From Sphingomonas kyeonggiensis (GTDB lineage Bacteria; Pseudomonadota; Alphaproteobacteria; Sphingomonadales; Sphingomonadaceae), in contig NZ_JAUSTJ010000001.1 in assembly GCF_030812785.1 (NCBI RefSeq), positions 496,001-560,000 on the forward strand: 64,000 bases of DNA, written 5' to 3'. Positions 52,589 through 61,725 of the stretch are shown one piece after another. The notes under the pieces are model-generated. The model saw only the letters and a program-made list of their open reading frames with translations, was not told the origin of the DNA and ran no database searches. Each line of letters opens with the position of its first letter. The stretch's first letter is position 1. Both the position numbers and the translations under genes were made by a program.

Positions 52589-54270
52589 TGCGCGTCTGCC
52601 TTGATCATGTCGCGGACCGCCAGCGCGGCGCGGGCGGGATTGTCGCGGGTGAAGCCGCGGACCAGGCCGACACGCTCGTCATAGCTGTTGCCGGCGCTTT
52701 CGAGCATGTCGATCGACACGGGCGCGGCGCCCGGACCGGCCTCATCGCCGCCCGCAGGGCCGCTCATCGACAGCGCCGGGCGGTTGCCGGCGGCGGGCTC
52801 TTCGCGCTTCTTGAGCAAAGCCTTGGTGAGCGGGCGGACGCCGAGGAACAACACGAGCAGCGCGATCACCAGCGCGGTGGCGTTGCGCGCGGCGAGCGGC
52901 ACCCATTCGGCCTCGTACCAGGCCGGGCCCTTGTCGGCGGCATCGGCGGCGGCGTTGAACTTGCGGCTGATCACGGTGACCTGGTCGGTGCGGCCCTGAT
53001 TGTAGCCGACCGCGGCCTGGACCAGCTGGGTGATCTGCTGGATCTCCACCGTCGAGCGCGGCTTGCCCGATTCCTCGCGGAGCAGCACCGCGACCGACAG
53101 GCGCTTGATGGCGCCCGGGGCCTGGCGGGTGACCGAGACCTGCTTGCCGGTCTCATAGGTGCGGGTGAAGCTGTCGCTCTGCTTCTGCGGCGTCGTGGTG
53201 CTGGCGCCGGCAGCAGTGGTGCCGGCGGCGGGCGGCGCGCCCGGCGTCGGCTGCGCATTGGGTGCGGTGACGGTGCTGGCCGGCGGCGGCGTGTTGGAGA
53301 GCGCGCCGGGGATGCCGCCCGGGGCCTGGCCGTCCTTGGTGCCGGTCCAGGCGCCCTGCTCGGCGGAAATGACCGCGCCTTCCTTGTCATAGCTTTCGCG
53401 GGTCGCCTGGCTCTCGTCGAGATCGACATCGGCCTGCACCTCGGCAGTGAAGTTGCCGGCGCCGACCAGCGGCGTCAGCAGCTGGACGAGCTGTTCGCGA
53501 TACTTGTCCTCGATGCGGCGCTGATAGTCGATGCGGGCATCGCTCGCCGAATTGGCTTCGTTGCCCTTCTTCGAGAGCAGCGCGCCCATCTGGTCGACGA
53601 TGGTGACGTTCTCGGGCGCCATGCCGGGGACCGAGGAGGCGACGAGGTTGACGATCGCGCGGGTCTGCGCGTCGCCGAGCGCGCGGCCGGGCTGGAGCTT
53701 GAGGACCACCGAAGCGGTGGGCGCGGTCTTGTCGCGCACGAACACGCTGGCCTCGGGCGTGGCGAGATGGACGCGGGCCTCGGCGACGGAGTCGATCTCC
53801 TCGATCGAGCGGGCGAGCTCGGTCTCGCGGGCCTGGCGCAGGCGCTCGCCCTCGACGGCGCGGCTGACGCCCATCGGCAGCTGGTCGAGGATCTGGTAGC
53901 CGCCCGGCGCCGCCTTGGGCAGGTTCTGGCTGGCGAGCAGCATCCGCGCCTTGTGGTAATCGTCCTCGGCAACGGTGATCGAGCCCGAGCCGTCGATGCT
54001 CGACTTGATGCTGGCGCCCTGCAGCGCCGAGCTGATCGCCGCCTTGTCGGCGTCGGTGACGTTGGCGAACAGGATGCGCTGCGGCGGGGTCGAGACAAGC
54101 GACCAGGCGAGGAAGCCGGCGGCGACCAGGCCGATCAGGAAGATCAGCGGCATCGCGCGCTTCACCGCAGGCTGGGCGAGGATGCCGCGCATCTGGGCGA
54201 GCGGCGCACCAAGGCGGCCCGCGGCGGCAGGCATCAGGGGTGCATCGGTGGGGGCGAGGGCGTTGCTCAT
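52585..54270 (-). CDS. fliF: Flagellar MS-ring protein FliF
   Basis: A 561-residue MS-ring protein: N-terminal membrane helix (about 40-60), periplasmic ring-building motifs (about 65-440, with a Pro/Thr-rich loop around 300-350), a second membrane helix (about 465-485) and the cytoplasmic FliG-binding tail. It seeds basal-body assembly. It follows fliE after 3 bp and overlaps fliG. The reverse strand carries a 707-codon open frame that is a composition artefact. Confidence 0.96.
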   Translation of the reverse strand: MSNALAPTDAPLMPAAAGRLGAPLAQMRGILAQPAVKRAMPLIFLIGLVAAGFLAWSLVSTPPQRILFANVTDADKAAISSALQGASIKSSIDGSGSITVAEDDYHKARMLLASQNLPKAAPGGYQILDQLPMGVSRAVEGERLRQARETELARSIEEIDSVAEARVHLATPEASVFVRDKTAPTASVVLKLQPGRALGDAQTRAIVNLVASSVPGMAPENVTIVDQMGALLSKKGNEANSASDARIDYQRRIEDKYREQLVQLLTPLVGAGNFTAEVQADVDLDESQATRESYDKEGAVISAEQGAWTGTKDGQAPGGIPGALSNTPPPASTVTAPNAQPTPGAPPAAGTTAAGASTTTPQKQSDSFTRTYETGKQVSVTRQAPGAIKRLSVAVLLREESGKPRSTVEIQQITQLVQAAVGYNQGRTDQVTVISRKFNAAADAADKGPAWYEAEWVPLAARNATALVIALLVLFLGVRPLTKALLKKREEPAAGNRPALSMSGPAGGDEAGPGAAPVSIDMLESAGNSYDERVGLVRGFTRDNPARAALAVRDMIKADAQ

Positions 54271-54273
54271 GGA

Positions 54274-54645
54274 TTACACCGGCATGCTCATGATGTCCTT
54301 GTATGCGGACAGGAGTTTGTTGCGGACCTGCAGGGTCGCCTCGAAGCCGACCGAGGCCTGCTGGCGGGCGAGCATCACCTTGGCGATGTCCACGGTCTCG
54401 CCGCGCTCATAGGCTTCGGAGAGCGCGCCGGCCTGGGCCTGGGACTGGTTGACCTGCTTGAAGGCCTCTTCCATCGACGCGGCGAAGCCCGCGGGCTTGC
54501 CACCCGCGGCGCCTGCGACCGTGCCGGCCGGAGTCTCGTTGGCCTTGGCGAGCGCGGCGTTGCGCTCGAGGATCTGGGCGCGGAGCGCCATCACGCGGTC
54601 GACGCTCATCGCGCCGCCGCCGCCGATTCCGTCGATACCGCTCAT
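54274..54645 (-). CDS. fliE: Flagellar hook-basal body protein FliE
   Basis: A 123-residue FliE: Gly/Ala-rich N-terminus and the conserved C-terminal helices (FAASMEEAFKQVNQSQAQ; ASVGFEATLQVRNKLLSAYKDI in part, ending MSMPV). It joins the MS-ring to the rod and is an early export substrate. The ATG overlaps the stop of the upstream activator gene, so the activator and the structural operon are one transcript. Confidence 0.94.
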   Translation of the reverse strand: MSGIDGIGGGGAMSVDRVMALRAQILERNAALAKANETPAGTVAGAAGGKPAGFAASMEEAFKQVNQSQAQAGALSEAYERGETVDIAKVMLARQQASVGFEATLQVRNKLLSAYKDIMSMPV

Positions 54646-55898
54646 GCCGAAGCCCTCGCCTTACCGAAGTCGATGCTCTCGCCCTGCTCGCGCGCCTTGG
54701 CGAGGCGGTAGCGCAGGGTGCGCTCCGAGATGCCGAGCCGCTTCGCCGTCTCGATCCGGCTGCCGCCGCATTCGGCAAGCACTTCGCGGATCGCGGCGAA
54801 TTCGTGCATCTGGACGATGTTGGACAGCGAGCCCGAGGTCTCGACCTCTAGGCGCGGCGCGGCCGGGCGGTCGAAGATCAGATGCTCGGGATCGATCGTG
54901 CGGCCGCCACAGAGCAGCAGCGCGCGCTGGATGACATTCTCGAGCTCGCGGACATTGCCCGGCCAGTCATGGTCGCTGAGCACCTCGAGCGCCTCGTTCG
55001 AAATCCACGGCATCGCACCGCGGCCGCCGGCGTGGCGGACGACCATAGCGGCGGCGAGCGCGGCGATGTCGCCGGGGCGATCGGCCAGCGCCTTGGTGGT
55101 CAGCGGGAAGACCGAGAGGCGATAGTACAAGTCGGCACGGAAGCGGCCGGCGGTGACTTCGCCCTGGAGGTCGCGATTGGCGCAGGCGACGACGCGGACA
55201 TCGACCTTTTCCGGCATGGTGCCGCCGATCGGCACCACTTCGCGCTCCTGGAGCACGCGGAGCAGCTTGGCCTGGAGGGCGAGCGGCATCTCGGCGATCT
55301 CGTCGAGCAGGATGGTGCCGCCATGCGCGGCGCGGAAGAAGCCCTGGCCGCCCGAGGAGGCGCCCGTGAAGGCGCCCTTCTGGTGGCCGAACAGCATCGC
55401 CTCGAGCATCGTCTCGGGCAGGGCGGCGCAGTTGAGCGCCACGAAGGGCCCGTCGCGGCGGGTGGAATTGTTGTGGATCGCCCGGGCCAGCACTTCCTTG
55501 CCGGTGCCGGTGGGACCGTTGATCAGCACGGTGATGTCCGACGCGGCGACCCGCTCGACCAGCGCGAGCAGCGCCAGGCTCTCGGGATCAGCGGCGACCG
55601 GCTCGTGCGGGCCACGCAGCAGAGCGGTCGCAAAGCCGGCGCCGACGGCGGCATCCTCGGGCGGGTAGGAAAGACGGGCGGGGTTGCCGTCGCCGAACGC
55701 GATCGCCTGTCTGCCTTCGTCGCCCAGGATCAGCGTGCGGGCGGCAGCGGGGGGCACTTCACCCTCGGCGACCAGGAACAGGTCACCCGGGTTGCGGCCT
55801 TCCTCGCCGGTGCCGACCGCGAAGCCCTGGGCGCGCAACGACGAGACGAGCGCGTATTTCTGGCGCAGCACGGCGGCGGACGGGACGATGGATCGCAT
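54642..55898 (-). CDS. Sigma-54-dependent flagellar activator (FlbD/FleQ-like)
   Basis: A 418-residue enhancer-binding protein. The N-terminal 105 residues resemble no intact receiver (no acidic pocket). The AAA+ domain has Walker A GPTGTGKE, the sigma-54 contact loop GAFTGA and Walker B TILLDEIAEM. A Fis-type HTH (ETAKRLGISERTLRYRLA) closes the protein. It should activate sigma-54 promoters such as that at 62653-62668. Start set at MRSIVPSAAV because AGGGGGT lies 5 bases upstream; the frame extends 7 codons further. A CtrA-like box lies about 45-60 bp upstream. Confidence 0.9.
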   Translation of the reverse strand: MRSIVPSAAVLRQKYALVSSLRAQGFAVGTGEEGRNPGDLFLVAEGEVPPAAARTLILGDEGRQAIAFGDGNPARLSYPPEDAAVGAGFATALLRGPHEPVAADPESLALLALVERVAASDITVLINGPTGTGKEVLARAIHNNSTRRDGPFVALNCAALPETMLEAMLFGHQKGAFTGASSGGQGFFRAAHGGTILLDEIAEMPLALQAKLLRVLQEREVVPIGGTMPEKVDVRVVACANRDLQGEVTAGRFRADLYYRLSVFPLTTKALADRPGDIAALAAAMVVRHAGGRGAMPWISNEALEVLSDHDWPGNVRELENVIQRALLLCGGRTIDPEHLIFDRPAAPRLEVETSGSLSNIVQMHEFAAIREVLAECGGSRIETAKRLGISERTLRYRLAKAREQGESIDFGKARASA

Positions 55899-55939
55899 TG
55901 TTACCCCCTGAGACACCATCCCCTTTTGGGACTAGGTTG

Positions 55940-55955
55940 GTTAACGGTGGGTAAA
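55940..55955. promoter_or_regulatory. CtrA-type binding site before the flagellar activator
   Basis: GTTAA-CGGTGGG-TAAA on the plus strand is TTTA-N7-TTAAC on the minus strand, one mismatch from the CtrA consensus TTAA-N7-TTAAC. It lies in the divergent region between the activator and flagellin genes. Confidence 0.5.
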
Positions 55956-56025
55956 ATTGCGTACTCCGCGACCATCTTGGTCCGGGCGCGTCTACGCGTG
56001 CGCACGTAGCGCCGAAATTTTTTGC

Positions 56026-56052
56026 TTAAGCCGGGCGCAGCGCTGCCGTTCC
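56026..56052 (+). promoter_or_regulatory. Sigma-28 (FliA) promoter of flagellin
   Basis: TTAA (56026-56029), an exact 15 bp spacer and GCCGTTCC (56045-56052) share the GCCGTT core and spacing with the promoters of fliD and flgM in this window. The leader to the ATG is about 60 nt. Confidence 0.6.
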
Positions 56053-56121
56053 TTGGCTTGGCGGCTCCGAGCTCCCGTTCAGGGGGGTAAATGGGAAGCC
56101 GACGAGCATGGAGTAACGAAC

Positions 56122-57015
56122 ATGACTGTTATCTCGACCAACACCGCGGCGCTGCGCGCCGCCAATGCCTCGACCGGCGCGAACAAGACGCTGAGCACGG
56201 CCATGGAGCGCCTGTCGACCGGCAAGCGCATCAACAGCGCGAAGGACGACGCCGCCGGCCTGGCGATCGCCTCGACCATGACCGCCTCGATCCGCGGCAT
56301 GACCCAGGCAGTCCGCAACGCCAATGACGGCATCTCGCTGGCGCAGACCGCGGAAGGCGCGCTCAACGAAGTGACCAACATGCTGCAGCGCGTCCGCGAG
56401 CTGGCGGTCCAGTCGTCGAGCGGCACCTATTCGGACGACGACCGCAAGAATCTGCAGGCCGAAGTCACCCAGCTGACCTCGCAGATCAAGGACGTGCTGA
56501 CCAACACCAAGTTCAACGGCAACGCGCTGTTCCAGATCGGCAAGCCGCCGGCGGACCCGACGGACGTCCAGGCTGACGAGACTGCGGCCAAGACCTTCTC
56601 GATCCAGACCGGTTCGGAATCGACCGACAAGATCACGATCAGCGTCGACGCGCTCGACCTGGGCACCATCACCGGTGTCGGCGCCGACCCGGCGGATGCC
56701 GATTATGTCGCGCCGCTTTCGATCGGCACCTCGGGTAATGCAGACACCGCCCAGGGCACCGTCGACACCGCGCTGAAGTCGGTCGCCACGCTCCGCGCTT
56801 CGCTCGGCGCCGCGCAGAGCCGTCTCGACTCGGTGGTCAACAACCTGACGACCAACATCGCCAATCTGAGCGACGCCCGCAGCCGCATCGAGGACACCGA
56901 TTATTCGGCAGAGACGACGGCGCTGGCCAAGGCCCAGATCCTGTCGCAGGCATCGACCGCGATGCTCGCCCAGGCCAACCAGAGCCAGCAGTCGGTTCTG
57001 AAGCTGCTTCAGTAA
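56122..57015 (+). CDS. fliC: Flagellin
   Basis: A 297-residue flagellin: conserved N-terminal D0/D1 helices ([36 protein letters not shown]) and C-terminal D1/D0 helices ([18 protein letters not shown], ending QSVLKLLQ) with a short variable centre (about 145-215), typical of small alphaproteobacterial flagellins. Start chosen at MTVISTN, preceded by GGAGTAACGAAC. It is transcribed away from the activator gene and has its own sigma-28 promoter and a strong terminator, so it is a single-gene late unit. Confidence 0.96.
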   Translation: MTVISTNTAALRAANASTGANKTLSTAMERLSTGKRINSAKDDAAGLAIASTMTASIRGMTQAVRNANDGISLAQTAEGALNEVTNMLQRVRELAVQSSSGTYSDDDRKNLQAEVTQLTSQIKDVLTNTKFNGNALFQIGKPPADPTDVQADETAAKTFSIQTGSESTDKITISVDALDLGTITGVGADPADADYVAPLSIGTSGNADTAQGTVDTALKSVATLRASLGAAQSRLDSVVNNLTTNIANLSDARSRIEDTDYSAETTALAKAQILSQASTAMLAQANQSQQSVLKLLQ

Positions 57016-57089
57016 GCGCGTGCCGGTCGGGGTGTCACCCCCCTGACAGGCACCAAGGCCGGTCACCCCTTTCTCGGGGGCGCATGGGG

Positions 57090-57120
57090 AACCCCGGTGG
57101 TCGTTACCACCGGGGTTTTT
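57090..57120 (+). terminator. Intrinsic terminator of flagellin
   Basis: AACCCCGGTGGT and ACCACCGGGGTT form a perfect 12 bp stem with a CGTT tetraloop, followed by TTT and CTTG. Confidence 0.93.
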
Positions 57121-57174
57121 CTTGTCCGGTGACGGACTCCCCTCCCTTCCAGGGGGGAGCGATGACGTCAAATC

Positions 57175-58530
57175 CTACTTCTTCTCCGGCCGGCCGCCCG
57201 GCTTCCACTCCGGCTTGGCAGTGCTGTTCGCCAGCGACTTGAGCGGCGCGACCAGCGACTGGATCGCCCGGGTCATGAACGCGATGTCGAGATTCTCCAG
57301 CGTGTCCTGCGCGGTATGATAATTGGGCGTGACCGCCCAGCCCGAAATGGTGTGCGCCACCACCCCGCGCACCGCGAGCGAGTAATTGTCCGAACGCTCG
57401 AAAAAACGCTGCTCGGGATAGGGATCGGCGGTGACCAGCGCGCCATGCGCCTTCAGCGTCTCGCCCAGGGTCGAGCGCTCGAACCCGGTCATCATCATCG
57501 TGCCGGCGGGAAGCTTGGGATCCTGCGCGCCGATCATCTCGATCTCGATATTGGCGACGATCTGGTCTAGCGGCACCGGCGGATGGTCGCCGAAATAGCT
57601 CGAGCCATAGCCGCCGATCTCCTCGCTGCCATAGGCGACGAACAGCAGCCCGCGCTTCGCCTTCTTCGCCGCCGCCATCGCCCGGGCGAGCTCGAGCACC
57701 GCCGTGGTGCCCGAGGCATCGTCATTGGCGCCGTGCATGATCGTGCCGTCGGGGCGCTTGCCGAGATGGTCGAGATGCGCGGTGACGAGGATCACGCCGG
57801 CCTTGGGATCGCTGCCCGGCAGCCAGCCGATCGCATTGGTGGTGACGGCTTCCTCCTTCGCCACCGGCAGCGCGAAGCTCACCTGCGCACCGGCCTGGGC
57901 CACTGCCTGATCGAAATCGGCCGAAGGCAGCGTGGCAAGCGCGGCGAAGCCCGGCAGCGCCGCGCCCTCGAGCCCGGCCGGCAAGCGCGGCTTGCCGCCG
58001 ATACCCTTGAACATGCCGCGGGTCGCATCGTCCTCGCGCGCGATCACCAGCTTCACGCCGGCGGCATTGGCGGCGCGGACGATCTGCATCGGCGAGCCCT
58101 TGCCGCCGGTGAAGAACAGGACGTCGACATGCGGGATCTTGCTCGGGTCGGCGCCGTCGAACACCGCCGAAGTGCCGGAAATGGGATCGATCGCGCCGAG
58201 CAGCACGGTGGGCGTCGCAGTCGCCTTGCCGCCGATGCTGAGCGTCGCCGGGCCGCTCGCCGCATAGCGGATGATCTTGGCCGCCTGGAGATAGCCGGGC
58301 ATGCCCGGCGCCGGCTTCAGCCCATAGCCTTCGAACTGCGAGGCGACATACGCCGCGGCGATCGCTTCGTCGCGGGTCGCGCTGCCGCGGCCCTGCAGCG
58401 CGTCGCTGGCGAGGAAGCTTTCATGCGCGCGGACCCATTCGGGGCGCACGGTCCAATTGTCCTGGGCAAGCGCCGGCGAGGCCATCAGCCCGAACGCCAT
58501 CGCGCCGGCCAGGAACAGATGCTTGGTCAC
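57175..58530 (-). CDS. Exported M28-family zinc aminopeptidase
   Basis: A 451-residue M28 metallopeptidase with signal peptide (KHLFLAGAMAFGLMASPALAQ, about residues 3-23). A PA-like insert (about 120-220) precedes the catalytic core. The zinc ligands are readable: His and Asp in TAHLDHLG and GANDDASG, Glu-Glu in SEEIGGYG, Asp in ERSDNY, and His in PNYHTAQDT. Expected to remove N-terminal residues from peptides in the periplasm or medium. Start placed at GTG 58530, which begins the leader. It interrupts the flagellar region and has no evident link with motility. Confidence 0.88.
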   Translation of the reverse strand: MTKHLFLAGAMAFGLMASPALAQDNWTVRPEWVRAHESFLASDALQGRGSATRDEAIAAAYVASQFEGYGLKPAPGMPGYLQAAKIIRYAASGPATLSIGGKATATPTVLLGAIDPISGTSAVFDGADPSKIPHVDVLFFTGGKGSPMQIVRAANAAGVKLVIAREDDATRGMFKGIGGKPRLPAGLEGAALPGFAALATLPSADFDQAVAQAGAQVSFALPVAKEEAVTTNAIGWLPGSDPKAGVILVTAHLDHLGKRPDGTIMHGANDDASGTTAVLELARAMAAAKKAKRGLLFVAYGSEEIGGYGSSYFGDHPPVPLDQIVANIEIEMIGAQDPKLPAGTMMMTGFERSTLGETLKAHGALVTADPYPEQRFFERSDNYSLAVRGVVAHTISGWAVTPNYHTAQDTLENLDIAFMTRAIQSLVAPLKSLANSTAKPEWKPGGRPEKK

Positions 58531-58646
58531 GTGAAATCCCCCACAAGATACGAACGGGGCGGATTTCTGCGGCAAGCATCGGAACGGCGCAAGCGGGCTG
58601 CAGGCGGAAAGTTTCGAAAGTTACGATTGCGGCACCTGGTTTCCTT

Positions 58647-58743
58647 TTCCCCGGCGAAGGCCGGGGTCCAGTCTCAGCGTGCGCGGGGAAGACGCGCCAA
58701 GGCGCGTGACTCTCAACTCTGGGCCCCGGCCTTCGCCGGGGAA
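58647..58743. repeat. Palindromic intergenic repeat R9
   Basis: TTCCCCGGCGAAGGCCGGGG and CCCCGGCCTTCGCCGGGGAA are exact inverted copies around a centre that itself contains GGCGCGTGACT and GACGCGCC. Same family as R8. Confidence 0.9.
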
Positions 58744-58783
58744 AGAAGAAGGGAATGGTTCAGGGGACCAACCCCCTCCCAAT

Positions 58784-58865
58784 CGTCATCCCGGCGAAAG
58801 CCGGGATCTCATGCGGCTCCTTCCCCGCGCCATCTCCTGAGATCCCGGCCTTCGCCGGGATGACG
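58784..58865. repeat. Palindromic intergenic repeat R10
   Basis: CGTCATCCCGGCGAAAGCCGGGATCTCA mirrors TGAGATCCCGGCCTTCGCCGGGATGACG (given by arms, 58784-58811 and 58838-58865). It lies just after the fliA stop codon. Confidence 0.9.
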
Positions 58866-58873
58866 GGTTTGCT

Positions 58874-59641
58874 TCAACCCAGCCGCCGTGCCAGCCCCTT
58901 CTTCAGCCGGGCATGCGCGCTCGCCTTTATCTGGCAGATGCGCGCGGCGCCTACCCCCAGCACCTGCCCGATCTCCTCGAGGTTGAGTTCCTCGACATAA
59001 TAGAGCTGGATCACCTGCTGCTCGCGCTCGGGCAACTCGGTGATCGCAGCGATCAGCGCCTCGCGCTGGTCGCTCTCGGCCAGCTGGTCGAAGGCGCTCG
59101 GTTCGTCGGACATGAACCAGGGACTCTCGTCCGAATAGGCTTCGTCGATCGAATCGAAGCGCACCGCCTCGGCATTGGCATAGTCGGCGCGCAGTTTCTC
59201 CGGCGTGACGCCAAGCCGCTCCGCCACCTGCTCGTCCTCGGGCGCGCGGCCCAGCTCACTGGTCAGCATCGATACCGCTTCCTGATAGGCCTTGCGCCGG
59301 CGCATCGCCCCGCGCGTGGTGGTCGCCTGGCGGCGCAGCTCGTCGATCATCGCGCCGCGCAGCCGGGTGGCGAGATATTGCTCGAAGGTCACCTGGCCCC
59401 GGTCCTCGAAGCTGCCGGCAGCCTCGATCAGCGCGACCAGCCCGACCTGGATCAGGTCCTCCACCTCGACGAGCGAGCTCATCGAGCCATGGATGTGCCA
59501 GGCGATGCGGCGAACCAGCGGCAAATGCCGGCGCACCAGCGCCTCCGGATCGCGGCGCGGCGGCGTAGGCGAATAGGTCAGCGGTGCATCGAGAGCCAGT
59601 GAAGCCATGGCGTCGAGTTTCCCTGGGGTGAAAGCGTTCAT
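58874..59641 (-). CDS. fliA: Flagellar sigma factor FliA (sigma-28)
   Basis: A 255-residue sigma factor with region 2 (LVRRIAWHIHGS, VEVEDLIQVGLVALIEAA), region 3 (APEDEQVAERLGVTPEKL) and region 4 (LPEREQQVIQLYYVEELNLEEIG) of the FliA type. It should read the TAAA-N15-GCCGTT promoters seen at flgM, fliD and flagellin, and be held by FlgM, coded 3.4 kb upstream on the same strand. Its ATG overlaps the flhA stop (ATGA), placing it under the sigma-54 promoter before the transglycosylase gene. Confidence 0.95.
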   Translation of the reverse strand: MNAFTPGKLDAMASLALDAPLTYSPTPPRRDPEALVRRHLPLVRRIAWHIHGSMSSLVEVEDLIQVGLVALIEAAGSFEDRGQVTFEQYLATRLRGAMIDELRRQATTTRGAMRRRKAYQEAVSMLTSELGRAPEDEQVAERLGVTPEKLRADYANAEAVRFDSIDEAYSDESPWFMSDEPSAFDQLAESDQREALIAAITELPEREQQVIQLYYVEELNLEEIGQVLGVGAARICQIKASAHARLKKGLARRLG

Positions 59642-61719
59642 GCGGGCAGCGCCTCCGGCGCGCCGATCACGGCAACGACTTCGACGGCCTTGTCCTCGGG
59701 CACTTCGAAGAAGCTCATCACCGGCGTGTCGGGCAGCACGTTCCTGACCAGCTTGCGGATCGCGACGCGGATCGAAGGCTGGACGACGAGCGCGAAGGGC
59801 TTGGCCTCGGCGATCAGCGGCTGGGCGGCGCGCTGCAGCGCATCGGCGATGCGGCGGCCGAGGTCGGGCTCGATCGTGTGCCGCTTCGACGGATCGGAGC
59901 GGACCGCCTGGCCGAGCAGGGCCTCGAGCTGGCCCTCAAGCGTCATCACCCGCAGCGGCTCGCGCACGCCGCACAGGCGCTGGATGATCAGCGGGCCGAG
60001 ATCGGGACGGATCAGCTCCATGATCTCGTCGGCGTCGAGCGTCCGCTGCGCCGCGACCGCGATGGCGGCGGCGATGCGGCGGAACTCCTTGAGCGGGACG
60101 CTCTCGGCGAGCAGGCCGCGCAGGATCTGGGTGAGCGTGGTGAGCGGCACCGGCGACGGGCAGAGCGCCGCGACGAGCTGGGGCGAGCGCTCCTTGAGTC
60201 CTTCGAGCAGCGACTGGACCTCGTCGGCACCGAGCAGGTCGGACGCGTTCTGGATCAGGCACTGGTTGAGATGGGTGGCGACCACGGTGCCCGGATCGAC
60301 GACGAGATAGCCAAGCCCGGTGGCGGCATCCGAATCACCCTGGGCGATCCACATCGCGTCGAGCCCGAAAGTCGGGTCCTTGACCGGCTTGCCGTGCAGG
60401 CGCCCGGCGGCCTGGCCGGTATCGATCGCCAGCACCTCGTCGGGCGAGACATTGTCCTCGGCCACGACCACGCCGCCGATGACGATGCGATATGTAAACG
60501 GCGCCAGGTTGATGTCGTCGCGCACGCGCACCTGCGGCACGACGAAGCCGAGCTCCTTGGAGAGCTGACGACGCACCCCGGTGATGCGGCCCATCAGCGG
60601 ACCGCCGCGGCGCTCGTCGACCAGCGGCACGAGCCCATAGCCGATGTCGAGCATCACCTGCATGTTGTCGGTGACTTCCTCCCAGCCGATCCGCGAGAGA
60701 TCGACCGGCTCGGCCGGCGGCGCGGCGACGATCCTGGGGCGGTTGGCGACCTTGCGCAGGTGCCAGGCGGCGACGCCGGCAGCAGCTGCGGCGGGCAGCA
60801 TCAGGAAGTGCGGCATGCCGGGAAGCAGGCCGAGCAGGCCGAGGATGACCGCGACCGGCATCCAGGTCTTGTAGCTGGCAAACTGGGTGCCGATCTGGCC
60901 GGCCAGGTCGTCGCTCGACTTGACGCGGGTGACGATGGCGGCGGCGGCGATCGAGAGCAGCAGCGCCGGCACCTGCGCGACCAGCGCGTCGCCGATGGCG
61001 AGGAGGACATAGGCGGAGGCCGCTTCGCCCACCGCCATCTGGTGGCTGACCACGCCGAGGATCAGGCCGCCGATCACGTTGATGCCTAGGATCAGCAGGC
61101 CGGCGATCGCGTCGCCCTTCACGAACTTGGACGAACCGTCCATCGCGCCGTAGAAATCGGCTTCGGTCGAGACCTCGACGCGCTTGGCGCGGGCCTCGTC
61201 CGGGGTGATCAGGCCGGCATTGAGATCGGCGTCGATCGCCATCTGCTTGCCGGGCAAGGCGTCCAGGGTGAAGCGCGCGCTGACTTCGGAGACGCGGCCG
61301 GCACCCTTGGTCACCACGATCATGTTGATGATCACGATCACGGCGAACACGACCAGGCCGACGACATAGTCGCCGCCGATCATGAAGGTGCCGAACGCCT
61401 CGATCACATGGCCGGCGGCGCTTTCGCCCTCATGGCCGTGGACCAGCACGACGCGGGTCGAGGCGACGTTGAGGCCGAGGCGGAACAAGGTCGCGAACAG
61501 CAGCACGGTGGGGAAGGCGGAGAAGTCGAGCGGCTTCTGCGCGTTCAGCGCCACCATCAGCACCGCGAGGCTGATCATGATGTTGAGGATGAAGAAGACG
61601 TCGAGCAGGAAGGCCGGGATCGGCACCACCATCAGCGCGACGAGCAGCAGGATCGCGCCGGGCAGCGCGAAGCTCTTCAGGGCAGGCGCAGTCCCTGCGG
61701 GAAGCGAAAGTGCAGACAC
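59638..61719 (-). CDS. flhA: Flagellar export gate protein FlhA
   Basis: A 693-residue FlhA: N-terminal half with about eight membrane helices and the conserved FHIPEP loop (DALPGKQMAIDADLNAG, DFYGAMDGSSKFVKGDA), then the four-subdomain cytoplasmic domain (about 340-693) that forms the nonameric ring for chaperone-substrate docking. 6 bp after the transglycosylase gene and overlapping fliA. Confidence 0.97.
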   Translation of the reverse strand: MSALSLPAGTAPALKSFALPGAILLLVALMVVPIPAFLLDVFFILNIMISLAVLMVALNAQKPLDFSAFPTVLLFATLFRLGLNVASTRVVLVHGHEGESAAGHVIEAFGTFMIGGDYVVGLVVFAVIVIINMIVVTKGAGRVSEVSARFTLDALPGKQMAIDADLNAGLITPDEARAKRVEVSTEADFYGAMDGSSKFVKGDAIAGLLILGINVIGGLILGVVSHQMAVGEAASAYVLLAIGDALVAQVPALLLSIAAAAIVTRVKSSDDLAGQIGTQFASYKTWMPVAVILGLLGLLPGMPHFLMLPAAAAAGVAAWHLRKVANRPRIVAAPPAEPVDLSRIGWEEVTDNMQVMLDIGYGLVPLVDERRGGPLMGRITGVRRQLSKELGFVVPQVRVRDDINLAPFTYRIVIGGVVVAEDNVSPDEVLAIDTGQAAGRLHGKPVKDPTFGLDAMWIAQGDSDAATGLGYLVVDPGTVVATHLNQCLIQNASDLLGADEVQSLLEGLKERSPQLVAALCPSPVPLTTLTQILRGLLAESVPLKEFRRIAAAIAVAAQRTLDADEIMELIRPDLGPLIIQRLCGVREPLRVMTLEGQLEALLGQAVRSDPSKRHTIEPDLGRRIADALQRAAQPLIAEAKPFALVVQPSIRVAIRKLVRNVLPDTPVMSFFEVPEDKAVEVVAVIGAPEALPA

Positions 61720-61725
61720 TAGGGG

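Larger units (their letters stand above)
58531..58873. other. Intergenic stretch without a gene, holding R9 and R10
   Basis: 343 bp between the M28 peptidase start and the fliA stop. Two palindromic repeats occupy most of it. The first 110 bp should hold the peptidase promoter, but no convincing -35/-10 pair was seen. Confidence 0.7.

Noticed and set aside
52588..54711. 707-codon plus-strand frame across fliF and fliE
   Set aside because: Antisense shadow of fliF and fliE with repetitive Asp/Gly/Arg composition.
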